Assembly: GCA_947305345.1 (NCBI GenBank) | Contig: CAMZDH010000015.1 | Coordinates: 1-9,686, forward strand | Origin: an uncultured Lachnospiraceae bacterium | Lineage (GTDB): Bacteria > Bacillota > Clostridia > Lachnospirales > Lachnospiraceae | Reading direction: 5' to 3' | DNA length: 9,686 nt | The notes under the pieces: model-generated | Told to the model about the DNA's origin: nothing | Seen by the model: only the letters and a program-made list of their open reading frames with translations | Database searches by the model: none | In this document: positions 1 to 5,514 of the stretch, piece after piece | Layout: the number at the start of each line of letters is the position of its first letter | How positions within the stretch are numbered: the first letter of the stretch is position 1 | Program-made: the position numbers and the translations under genes

Positions 1-247
1 TCCCGTCTTCCGTCGTTTCCTTTTCCGGGAGCGTCGGTTCCGCGGTAGGTCCTTCGTCCGTTTCCGCTTCCGGGAGCGTCGGTTCCGCCGTAGGCGCTTC
101 GTCCGCGGTCGTTTCCGTCCCGCGGTCTTCGGACGACTTCCGGTCAGGCTGCTCCGCTCCGCAGGAGATCAGGCAAAGAACGAGCGTCAGCGCGGTCAAA
201 AGCGCTGCCGCCATGAGGATGCGGTTCTTCCCTGCCTGCCGTTTCAT
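1..247 (-). CDS. Lipoprotein with Thr/Glu/Pro-rich tandem repeat (N-terminal part only)
   Basis: This is the N-terminal 82 residues of a secreted lipoprotein; the rest lies beyond the left edge. It begins MKRQAGKNRI, followed by a hydrophobic segment (residues 10-28) and a canonical lipobox LISC, with Cys29 as the lipidated residue. A short polar stretch follows, then two copies of a 15-residue repeat (ADEAPTAEPTLPEAE and TDEGPTAEPTLPEKE, residues 48-77). This acidic Pro/Thr-rich segment looks like a flexible tether holding a downstream domain away from the membrane. The ATG at 247 is supported by an AGGAG at 257-261, 9 nt upstream, and by a strong promoter just before it. The longer frame covering 144-515 on the same strand overlaps this gene out of phase and has no signal. 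The functional domain is not visible, so no activity can be assigned. Substrate-binding protein or surface enzyme are both possible. Confidence 0.85.
   Translation of the reverse strand, partial: MKRQAGKNRILMAAALLTALTLVLCLISCGAEQPDRKSSEDRGTETTADEAPTAEPTLPEAETDEGPTAEPTLPEKETTEDG
17..106 (-). repeat. Two-copy 45-bp in-frame tandem repeat
   Basis: Positions 17-61 and 62-106 are direct copies of a 45-bp unit matching at 39 of 45 positions by eye. The unit is a multiple of three and encodes a PTAEPTLPE core, so copy-number change would lengthen or shorten the lipoprotein tether without shifting the frame. Further copies to the left of the window are unlikely, because the sequence at 1-16 already departs from the unit (it encodes TTEDG). 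Confidence 0.85.
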
Positions 248-278
248 TCCGAGGATCTCCTGCCGTTCGTAACAAAAT

Positions 279-307
279 ATTATACCAAAAAAGATTCTTC
301 ATGACAA
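279..307 (-). promoter_or_regulatory. Sigma-A-type promoter with extended -10 for the lipoprotein gene
   Basis: On the minus strand there is a -35 box TTGTCA (307-302), a 17-bp spacer and a -10 box TATAAT (284-279). The -10 is preceded by TGG, giving an extended TGnTATAAT element. Predicted transcription starts near 272, giving a leader of about 25 nt before the ATG at 247 with an AGGAG in it. The -35 box and the upstream part of the spacer overlap the last codons and TGA of nudC, so the lipoprotein gene can be expressed independently of the nudC operon. Confidence 0.75.
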
Positions 308-1210
308 GGCGTCTGCCGCGCCGTACCCTTCGATCTTTCCGGTGCGGAAGTCCTCCATGATCCGCGAGGTGAGGCTCATTTCCTTCGAGCGGTCCCGCAG
401 CTCCGAGGGCGACAGAAAGACCGCGTCGGAAAGCTCGTCCGGATCGACCCTGACGCTCGCGTCGCCGTCGACCTCGCAAAGATATCCGAACAGAAGGGAA
501 CTCGAAAGCGGCCACGGCGCGCTCATGTAATAGCGGATGTTTTTGACCCGGAGCCCGGTCTCTTCGAAGACCTCGCGGCGTACCGCCTGCTCCGCCGTTT
601 CCCCGGTCTCAATGTAGCCCGCGACGAGCGTCCCGTGGACGGCCGGCGAATACATGGAGCCGTTGTTCACCATCATGTGATGCGGATTGTAATGCGTGAC
701 CAGGAGCTTTCCTTCGTGGAAGACCCCGACGACGATGCTCGGGCAGATCTGCGGAAAGATCATGTTGTGACACTTCGGGCAGCGCATCATCCGCTCCCTT
801 CCGTCGTGGACCGCCGGATGACCGCAGCGCCCGCAGTAGCGGTTCCGGTCGTACCAGCCGATCAGCTGCGCGCCGAGGAGCCCCGCGAACGATTCCGCCT
901 GCGGCTCCTTTTTCCTGAGCTGATGATGCAGCGTCCTATAGCAGCCGGGAAGCGGCTCCGCATAGGCCGCGTCCATCGCGGTAAAATACCGCTTTCCTTC
1001 GATCGTGAAAAGATAGAGGAACTTCGGGAAGCTCCCCTCTTCCGGGAAGGAAAGCGCATTTTTCAGTTCTTCATAGGTCGGAAAGACCAGCGGCTCGATC
1101 GAGTGTACAAAAATGTCTTCTCCGCTGATCAGAAGCAGGGTGTCCCTGTCCCCGATCTCATACGGCGCGTAGGCCGCTTCGTATACGCCGTTCTTCAGTT
1201 CATGCAGCAT
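299..1210 (-). CDS. nudC: NADH/NAD(+) pyrophosphatase NudC (Nudix hydrolase)
   Basis: NudC-type Nudix enzymes hydrolyse NADH or NAD+ to NMN(H) and AMP in the cytoplasm, and in studied bacteria also remove NAD caps from RNA 5' ends. The 303-residue protein has the family layout. A diverged N-terminal domain comes first (about 1-120), then a four-Cys zinc ribbon (Cys126, Cys129, Cys144, Cys147). The Nudix box starts at Gly198 and runs GYIETGE, seven residues, then REVFEETGL (212-220), with all catalytic Glu/Arg positions present. The NudC signature follows as APWPLSSS (231-238), corresponding to SQPWPFPxS. Before the Nudix box there is a longer stretch (about 172-193, HYNPHHMMVNNGS...) than I recall for the E. 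coli protein. The ATG at 1210 lies inside the end of the upstream GNAT gene (16-bp overlap), preceded by AAAGGA, so translation is probably coupled. It is the last gene of a four-gene operon. Confidence 0.93.
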   Translation of the reverse strand: MLHELKNGVYEAAYAPYEIGDRDTLLLISGEDIFVHSIEPLVFPTYEELKNALSFPEEGSFPKFLYLFTIEGKRYFTAMDAAYAEPLPGCYRTLHHQLRKKEPQAESFAGLLGAQLIGWYDRNRYCGRCGHPAVHDGRERMMRCPKCHNMIFPQICPSIVVGVFHEGKLLVTHYNPHHMMVNNGSMYSPAVHGTLVAGYIETGETAEQAVRREVFEETGLRVKNIRYYMSAPWPLSSSLLFGYLCEVDGDASVRVDPDELSDAVFLSPSELRDRSKEMSLTSRIMEDFRTGKIEGYGAADALS

Positions 1211-2103
1211 GGACGGTTCCTTTCAGGGAGTCGGCGTTTTGCCGGCTCCGTCCGATAATGGTATTCTAAAAGCGTATCGGTCTCCCGGTAGCCAAGCGAC
1301 TCGTAGAGGCGGATCGCTTCGGCATCGCTTTCATAAACGTTCAGCGCCGCGTCTTTAAAGCCCTCCTGACAAAGCGCCGCGCCCGCGTATTCGATCAATG
1401 CGGTCGCGTAGCCGCGCTGCCGGTACGGCTTCCTCGTCAGGATGTTTTCCGTCGCGGCAGCGCCCTTTCCCGCGGGCCAGGTCGTAAGGAAGGCAGCCGG
1501 AAAGTCCCCGTCCGCCGGTTTCAGCGCGTACAGCACGCCGCCGCAGTGGTTCAGACGGAAATCCATTTCATCCGCGGGGTCTTCGCTCCCGTAGGCTTCC
1601 GCGGTCGAAGCAAGATAGCGGTCGAGATCGCGGTCGTCCTTCAGGGAAAACGGCGCGATCGTAAAACCGCCCATCCGGACGGAAGGCGGGTACTTCTGAA
1701 AAGACCGCCGCATCCGCTTCATCCGGTCTTTAGCCGTAAAGCCAAACGACTCGATGAATGCCCGGTAAGCGCGGTCCTCTTCCCGGCACCAGAGCCTGAG
1801 AACGCCCGCGCGGTCGAAAAGCCAGTCAGTCTCAAGCGCTTCAAAGCGTTCGATCAGCGTTTGAAAGAGGCGCTCCGCGGCAGTCACGCCGAGGCGGCGC
1901 CTTGCGTTCACCGCGAATTCCAGATGGACGAACGCGCCCGGCCCGTTCAGGAGGTATCCCGCGCCGTAGACCCTGCCGCGTTCCGACGCGACAAAGCGGC
2001 TCGCCGGGATCACCCCGGCGTGCACTGCCATGGCCCTCGAGATCTCCGGATCCAGGGCCTCGACGGCCTCTTCATCGTACGTTTGATACGGCCGGACTTC
2101 CAT
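1195..2103 (-). CDS. GNAT family N-acetyltransferase with two GNAT halves
   Basis: The C-terminal half (about 145-283) is a good GNAT domain. The acetyl-CoA pyrophosphate loop is YRQRGYATAL (227-236, R-x-x-G-x-A), followed by LNVYESDAEAIRLYESLGY (254-272), the motif-B helix and turn that closes most GNATs. The N-terminal half (about 1-135) looks like a degenerate copy: a strand followed by ARRRLGVTAAERLF (67-80), which keeps the helix but not the Q/R-x-x-G-x-G/A loop, then YRAFIESFGF (113-122), a clear cousin of the motif-B end. Tandem GNATs of this kind usually bind acetyl-CoA in one half only. The acceptor substrate cannot be read from the sequence. The ATG at 2103 has GAGGG 6 nt or less upstream and follows the preceding gene by 6 bp. 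The basic Arg/Pro/Cys-rich tail (288-302) overlaps the nudC start and is probably dispensable. Confidence 0.85.
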   Translation of the reverse strand: MEVRPYQTYDEEAVEALDPEISRAMAVHAGVIPASRFVASERGRVYGAGYLLNGPGAFVHLEFAVNARRRLGVTAAERLFQTLIERFEALETDWLFDRAGVLRLWCREEDRAYRAFIESFGFTAKDRMKRMRRSFQKYPPSVRMGGFTIAPFSLKDDRDLDRYLASTAEAYGSEDPADEMDFRLNHCGGVLYALKPADGDFPAAFLTTWPAGKGAAATENILTRKPYRQRGYATALIEYAGAALCQEGFKDAALNVYESDAEAIRLYESLGYRETDTLLEYHYRTEPAKRRLPERNRPCCMN

Positions 2104-2109
2104 CTGCCC

Positions 2110-2769
2110 TCACAACACCAGTTTTACGTACAAAAAACGGCCCAAAACGGCCATTCCGGCAATGAGCGCGATCAAAATCACGCCGAGAAGAATCAGCCGT
2201 AAAACCCGCCTTTTTTGAGGCATGGCGGCCATCCGTTCTTTTAAGAAGTCGTGGCGGCGCGAGGCCGCGACGAGACGGTAATGCGGTTTATAGAGCTTCC
2301 GGTATTCCCGCGAATGCGAAAGCACGGGATATCCGAGCGCGCGGTACCGGTTCACGAACTCCAGATAATCATTCCGCGTGAACACGAACGGCAGGCTGTC
2401 GATGAGCTCCGACGTCCGCCGGAGCAGCGCCTCAAGCCTTGCGTTCGACCCCTGCTTTTCTGCCGCCGAAGCGAGAAAATCCTCATTCAACGTCTCCAGC
2501 GGGTATTCCTTGGGATCGACCGCCGCGAGGTTTAAGCGGAGCATGCCGTTTCCGATCTCCTCGTAAAGCGGCATTTCCTCTTCGTATTCGACTTCGGCAA
2601 ATTCGTTTTCGAGCGCTTCGAGGCTTTCTTCCGGCGTTCCCGAAAAATGCGCGGCCCCGAATTCGCTCTGATAGAGGAGCTTCACAAGATCCTTCGGCTG
2701 CATCAGGGGATACCGCCTAAGCTGCTCCTCCAAAAGTTCCTCTAAAGTCATTGCCGTGACTTCCGTCAT
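2110..2769 (-). CDS. Tail-anchored membrane protein of unknown function
   Basis: I do not recognise a named family for this 219-residue protein. Residues 1-180 are soluble and charged, with no N-terminal signal. Residues 189-214 form one hydrophobic helix near the C terminus, followed by only a few residues, so it should be a tail-anchored protein with its bulk in the cytoplasm and basic residues (KRR, 186-188) just before the helix. Stretches that look conserved rather than random are RYPLMQPKDLVKLLYQSEFG (19-38), EIGNGMLRLNL (71-81) and YPVLSHSREYRKLYKPHYRL (147-166). Several His, Tyr and Asn in them could form an active or binding site. The ATG at 2769 overlaps the upstream stop as ATGA; a second in-frame ATG (residue 7, position 2751) has GGAAG about 8 nt upstream and is an alternative start. 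Co-translation with the PlsC-type enzyme suggests a membrane-lipid-related role, but that is only context. Confidence 0.85.
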   Translation of the reverse strand: MTEVTAMTLEELLEEQLRRYPLMQPKDLVKLLYQSEFGAAHFSGTPEESLEALENEFAEVEYEEEMPLYEEIGNGMLRLNLAAVDPKEYPLETLNEDFLASAAEKQGSNARLEALLRRTSELIDSLPFVFTRNDYLEFVNRYRALGYPVLSHSREYRKLYKPHYRLVAASRRHDFLKERMAAMPQKRRVLRLILLGVILIALIAGMAVLGRFLYVKLVL

Positions 2770-4082
2770 GCGTCCAGTCCCTCGTAAAGATCCGCTTCCC
2801 AGGGGAAGTTCTTCCAGATGTTGTAATGCAGCCGGTGCATTTCCTCGGTGATCAGAAGCATCTTGCCGACCGACGGCTCGTCCGGACGGAATTCGTAATA
2901 GTCGCCGCCGACGTAGAGACCGAAGATGTCGGTCGCGACCTCGATGATCAGCGAATAGACCGTTTCATAGCTTAGATCGAACGAGAACGGTTCGCCGAGC
3001 TTCGTCCCGGTAAAATGAATGCCCTGATGATCGAACGTGATCACGCCGCGCCCGCAGGGCTCGCTCGCCTTCTTATCCGGGATCCAATGGTACGGCGGCA
3101 CGTAGCCGAGCTCGACTTCGGTGCTGAAGCTGTAATCCGGATCCTTCCGGATCTCCCGGATGATGCCGTAGCGTTCCCAGCGGACCCATTTCGACGGGGA
3201 TTCCGGCAGGACCGCGTCTTCCGTCAGCGGCTCGAACTCGTAATACGCGTTCACCCGTGCGCCGTTCCCGCAGGCCCGGCATTTGATCGTATCGCCGTGC
3301 GCGTCCATCGTGAGGTCTTTCCCGCATTTCGGACAGCGGAAGCAGATGTCGCTCAGGCGCTCGCAGCTCTGGTCCATCTTCGTCCATTTGAGGTGTTGCT
3401 TCTTCGTCCACTCGTATTCGTCGTGGCGGAACAGGGCGTTGATCTCGTCCTGGACCTCTTCGTCCGTCTTTTCGTCGAGCTGCTCCGGCGTATAGAGCAG
3501 GCGGAGCGTCGCCTCGGTCCGGTTGATGCGCTCGTCCAGGCAGACCTTCGTATTCGTGCAGTACTGCCCGCGGCATTCGATGTAATAGACCGGAATGCGG
3601 TAATGCTTGAGATAATGCCCGGTGCCCGGCACGATCGGCTGATTCGTGCCGTAGATCGAGCTCATGCCCTCCGGCGCGAAACAGACGCAGCCGCCCTGAT
3701 TGATGATCGACTGCATCGCCTTCATGCCCGCGATGTCCTGCGTATAGTTTTTCTTCGGCAGGATCTGATTCAGTCGGAAGACCGTATGAAGATGGCTCCG
3801 GAAGAATTCGACGTAGCCCGCGACGATGTTCAGGCGCCTCGGATAGGTCGCCGCCATCATGTATGCGTGGTCGAGTCTCGACAGGTGGTTCCAGATCAGA
3901 AAGCACGCGCCCTTGCACTCATTGATGCCGTCAATGATCTTGATGTGCGGCTTGTATTTTTGCATGATGAACTTCCCCATCAGGAAGTAATAGATCCAGT
4001 AAAAGAACGGGTTCGGGATCTTGAATTTACGCTCCTTCAGTTTCTGCTGAAGCGTCTTTTTCTGCGCATTATTCTCTGCCAT
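2766..4082 (-). CDS. PlsC-like 1-acylglycerol-3-phosphate acyltransferase fused to zinc ribbon and C-terminal domain
   Basis: The first 200 residues or so match the lysophosphatidic-acid acyltransferase (PlsC) family, which transfers an acyl chain to lysophospholipid acceptors at the inner membrane face. An amphipathic or membrane-associating segment lies around 24-40, the catalytic motif NHxxxxD appears as NHLSRLD (65-71), and the substrate-binding EG motif as CFAPEGMSS (134-142). At 438 residues it is much longer than the usual 200-260. Residues 247-271 hold a zinc ribbon (Cys250, Cys253, Cys268, Cys271, plus Cys247). Residues about 340-425 are a strand-rich region followed by a helix, which could be a PH/GRAM-like fold, though this is only my reading of the pattern. 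The acyl acceptor may therefore differ from plain LPA. The ATG at 4082 has AAGGGGG 8 nt upstream, inside an inverted repeat. It is the first gene of a tight operon. Confidence 0.9.
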   Translation of the reverse strand: MAENNAQKKTLQQKLKERKFKIPNPFFYWIYYFLMGKFIMQKYKPHIKIIDGINECKGACFLIWNHLSRLDHAYMMAATYPRRLNIVAGYVEFFRSHLHTVFRLNQILPKKNYTQDIAGMKAMQSIINQGGCVCFAPEGMSSIYGTNQPIVPGTGHYLKHYRIPVYYIECRGQYCTNTKVCLDERINRTEATLRLLYTPEQLDEKTDEEVQDEINALFRHDEYEWTKKQHLKWTKMDQSCERLSDICFRCPKCGKDLTMDAHGDTIKCRACGNGARVNAYYEFEPLTEDAVLPESPSKWVRWERYGIIREIRKDPDYSFSTEVELGYVPPYHWIPDKKASEPCGRGVITFDHQGIHFTGTKLGEPFSFDLSYETVYSLIIEVATDIFGLYVGGDYYEFRPDEPSVGKMLLITEEMHRLHYNIWKNFPWEADLYEGLDA

Positions 4083-4089
4083 AAAAGAA

Positions 4090-4125
4090 TCCCCCTTTTC
4101 GGAGTATTTTACCCGAAAAGGGGGA
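4090..4125 (-). promoter_or_regulatory. Perfect 13-bp inverted repeat over the plsC-like promoter and ribosome binding site
   Basis: The arms at 4090-4102 and 4113-4125 are exact reverse complements (TCCCCCTTTTCGG and CCGAAAAGGGGGA), separated by 10 bases. On the coding strand the arm nearer the gene contains AAAAGGGGG, the ribosome binding site of the acyltransferase. The loop contains TAAAAT, a possible -10 box. In DNA this has the shape of a repressor operator around a promoter. In RNA read through from the flavodoxin gene it would fold into a hairpin that hides the ribosome binding site. A terminator reading is weaker, because the bases after the stem (ATTCTTTT) are not a clean T run. Confidence 0.7.
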
Positions 4126-4134
4126 ATAAATCAA
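4106..4134 (-). promoter_or_regulatory. Possible sigma-A promoter for the plsC-like operon
   Basis: On the minus strand TTGATT (4134-4129) and TAAAAT (4111-4106) are separated by exactly 17 bp, matching 4 of 6 and 5 of 6 consensus bases. Transcription would start near 4099, giving a very short leader that begins at or inside the ribosome binding site. The boxes sit in and beside the inverted repeat at 4090-4125, which would make that repeat an operator. Confidence 0.5.
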
Positions 4135-4197
4135 CATGAACATAAGGGCGCGGCAAGGTGTCCGCCGCCGTGTGGACCTATGCTTAATTCAGCACGA

Positions 4198-4713
4198 TCA
4201 CAGCAGTTTTTTCGCCCACTCCGTAACTTCCGCTTCGAGTTTCTCCACTTCCACGCCGCGGACCGCAAGGTTTTCGCCGATCACGGCGCCCTTGCAGGAT
4301 TCCTTCATGCTCTCCGGCACGCCGCCGAGCCCGGAGCCCTCGTGCACCACGACGTAGTTCACGGTCTTTCCCGCGAAATCAAGACGCTCCAGCTGGGTAT
4401 ACATCGCCATCGGGTACAGGCCGTACCAGCTCGGGCCGACGACAAAGATCTTGTCGTAGGCCGAAATATCGTCGATGTAGGCCTTCAGCTCCGGACGGGC
4501 CTTCCGGTCCAGTTCCGGCTTCGCGACCAGCAGGGCGCCTCTGTAATCGACACCGTAGGATTTCACGGTCTCGATCTGGAAGGTGTCCGCGTCCATGACC
4601 TTCTGCAGGTACTCAACGACCCATTCGCCGCAGCCCTTCGCGAGATCGCGGACCATGCCGCCCACGTAGTTCTGTCCGCGTCTGGAATAATAAATGATGA
4701 GATTTTTTGCCAT
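4198..4713 (-). CDS. Flavodoxin-like protein (Flavodoxin_4 type)
   Basis: This is a 171-residue single-domain flavodoxin fold, expected to bind FMN and carry electrons or act as a small flavin reductase in the cytoplasm. The opening strand and phosphate-binding loop read IIYYSRRGQN (6-15), the Flavodoxin_4-like variant of YSxTGNT. The second FMN loop is GPSWYG (93-98), at the place of the family's G-Y/W-P-x-W-W-G. A third loop, HEGSGLGG (124-131), matches the usual TSGGSGxG region. A GTG at 4722 would add MNP. It is unlikely to be the start, because it lies inside the ribosome binding site AGAGGTG (4726-4720), which is spaced 6 nt from the ATG at 4713. The gene is flanked by its own promoter and by 115 bp before the next gene, so it is probably monocistronic, with possible read-through. 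The redox partner is unknown. Confidence 0.9.
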   Translation of the reverse strand: MAKNLIIYYSRRGQNYVGGMVRDLAKGCGEWVVEYLQKVMDADTFQIETVKSYGVDYRGALLVAKPELDRKARPELKAYIDDISAYDKIFVVGPSWYGLYPMAMYTQLERLDFAGKTVNYVVVHEGSGLGGVPESMKESCKGAVIGENLAVRGVEVEKLEAEVTEWAKKLL

Positions 4714-4719
4714 TGGATT

Positions 4720-4726
4720 CACCTCT
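4720..4726 (-). promoter_or_regulatory. Ribosome binding site that fixes the flavodoxin start
   Basis: AGAGGTG on the minus strand lies 6 nt before the ATG at 4713. The in-frame GTG at 4722-4720 is part of this site and has no site of its own, which argues for the ATG as the start. Confidence 0.8.
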
Positions 4727-4735
4727 TTTTTTCAT

Positions 4736-4758
4736 GCTTTGCCGTTCTCCGGCAATGC
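4736..4758 (-). promoter_or_regulatory. Dyad at the flavodoxin transcription start
   Basis: TTGCCG and CGGCAA (6-bp arms, 5-bp gap, 4739-4755) are extended by a further GC pair on each side after one mismatch. The dyad begins about 2 bp after the -10 box and spans the predicted start near 4753. It could be an operator or a small 5' hairpin in the leader. Confidence 0.4.
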
Positions 4759-4759
4759 C

Positions 4760-4788
4760 ATTATAGATTTCTCTTGCGCTTCCGTCAA
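4760..4788 (-). promoter_or_regulatory. Sigma-A-type promoter for the flavodoxin gene
   Basis: On the minus strand TTGACG (4788-4783), a 17-bp spacer and TATAAT (4765-4760) make a near-consensus promoter. The predicted start is near 4753, with a leader of about 40 nt to the ATG at 4713. It lies in the 103-bp gap after the second PII-like gene. I see no convincing terminator for the upstream operon there, so read-through is possible. Confidence 0.8.
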
Positions 4789-4816
4789 GTAGGACGGGGG
4801 AGATTCCCTTCCGCCT

Positions 4817-5125
4817 TCACTCCTTGAGCCCCGCGACGCCGTCGACCGGCAGCGAGAATGCGATGCCCTGCCCGCTGCTTTCGAGCCCGCAGTCCGTATA
4901 GACCGCGCGGAGCACGCTGTCCTTGATCTCCTTTTTCACGATGATGAGCGCGAGCTCCTTTTCCGGCTGGATCGCGATGCCGAGCTGCTTTTCGAGCTGC
5001 GCGTTCGCGGTCCCGCGGGCGCGGAGGATCGTGCCGCCCCGCGCGCCGGCTTTCTTCGCCGCGTCCATGACGTCCTGGGAATGGCCCGCATTGATGATGC
5101 AGACGATCAGTTCAAAATCACTCAT
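4817..5125 (-). CDS. PII-like regulatory protein, second copy
   Basis: This 102-residue protein has the PII/GlnB beta-alpha-beta-beta-alpha-beta layout: FELIVCIINAG (4-14), a helix to about 26, ARGGTILRARGT (28-39), ALIIVKKE (59-66), a helix to about 80, and GQGIAFSLPVDGV (85-97). The RARGT and GxGIAFxLPV segments correspond to the nucleotide-contacting strands of PII proteins. The stretch where GlnB has its long T-loop with the modified Tyr is short here (about 40-52, ANAQLEKQLGIAI) and lacks that Tyr, so GlnD-type uridylylation is unlikely. The ATG overlaps the upstream stop as ATGA, and AGGAG lies 7 nt before it, so both PII-like proteins should be made in step with the DUF1538 protein. 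The likely role is sensing a nucleotide or metabolite and gating that transporter. The ligand is unknown. Confidence 0.85.
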   Translation of the reverse strand: MSDFELIVCIINAGHSQDVMDAAKKAGARGGTILRARGTANAQLEKQLGIAIQPEKELALIIVKKEIKDSVLRAVYTDCGLESSGQGIAFSLPVDGVAGLKE

Positions 5126-5505
5126 TGATTCTCTCCTTTTACGACATCGGCGTCGCCGCTTAAGAAACCGAACACCAGCTTCCCGATCACGCTCGTGAAC
5201 GGCACCGCGACCGCAATGCCCTTTCCGTTCCGGATCGTTGAAAACTTGTCTTCCAGCCCCGAAAGGATCCGCTGCAGGCGGTCTTCCCGGACCACGCTGA
5301 AAATGACGGACTTATCGTTGTTGTCGAGACCGAGGTACTCCAGGACCTCCTGCTTTGCCGTCCCGTGGGCGAGCGTCGACAGCTGCAGGTTCGACGACCC
5401 GCGCACCTCGAGATAATCGAGATAAAAGATCTCTTTCTCCTTCGGAACGATCGTGATCAGGAGCTCCAGCTTGATCGGTGACAGATTTTTGATCTCTTTC
5501 GTCAT
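5122..5505 (-). CDS. PII-like regulatory protein, first copy (diverged)
   Basis: This 127-residue protein aligns by eye with its downstream neighbour: LELLITIVP (13-21) with FELIVCIIN, LSTLAHGTAKQEVLEYLGL (42-60) with the RARGT...LGI segment, SVIFSVVRED (66-75) with LALIIVKKE, and GKGIAVAVPFTSV (94-106) with GQGIAFSLPVDGV. It lacks the RGGTILRA stretch and has a 20-residue C-terminal extension with a hydrophobic LVFGFL patch (110-115). It is more diverged from classical PII than its neighbour, and a PII-like fold is an inference from this alignment. The ATG at 5505 follows the DUF1538 stop by 9 bp. Its ribosome binding site GAGGTG overlaps that stop codon, which favours translational coupling. 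It may form homotrimers or mixed trimers with the second copy. Confidence 0.8.
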   Translation of the reverse strand: MTKEIKNLSPIKLELLITIVPKEKEIFYLDYLEVRGSSNLQLSTLAHGTAKQEVLEYLGLDNNDKSVIFSVVREDRLQRILSGLEDKFSTIRNGKGIAVAVPFTSVIGKLVFGFLSGDADVVKGENQ

Positions 5506-5514
5506 CGAAGCACC

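Noticed and set aside
17..106. Direct repeats considered as a CRISPR-like array
   Set aside because: The two 45-bp units are adjacent with no spacers and code for an in-frame Pro/Thr/Glu peptide repeat.
285..330. Rho-independent terminator after nudC
   Set aside because: A run of six T follows the nudC stop on the coding strand, but I find no stable stem next to it; the stretch is better explained as promoter spacer.
144..515. Minus-strand frame (123 codons) spanning the nudC end and lipoprotein start
   Set aside because: It crosses the promoter and overlaps two better genes in the wrong phase; it has no signal peptide or domain.
3073..3918. Second minus-strand frame (281 codons) within the PlsC-like gene
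   Set aside because: It is out of phase with the motif-bearing frame and Arg/Pro/Gly-rich, typical of a shifted GC-rich reading.
3015..4139. Long open frame on the plus strand (374 codons) opposite the PlsC-like gene
   Set aside because: It is antisense to a gene with clear catalytic motifs, its composition is Arg/Ala/Asp/Val-rich without domains, and it starts inside coding sequence without a good ribosome binding site.
4135..4197. Small RNA or terminator in the gap after the flavodoxin gene
   Set aside because: Only a 5-bp GCGGC/GCCGC pairing is visible with no T run; there is no promoter inside it.
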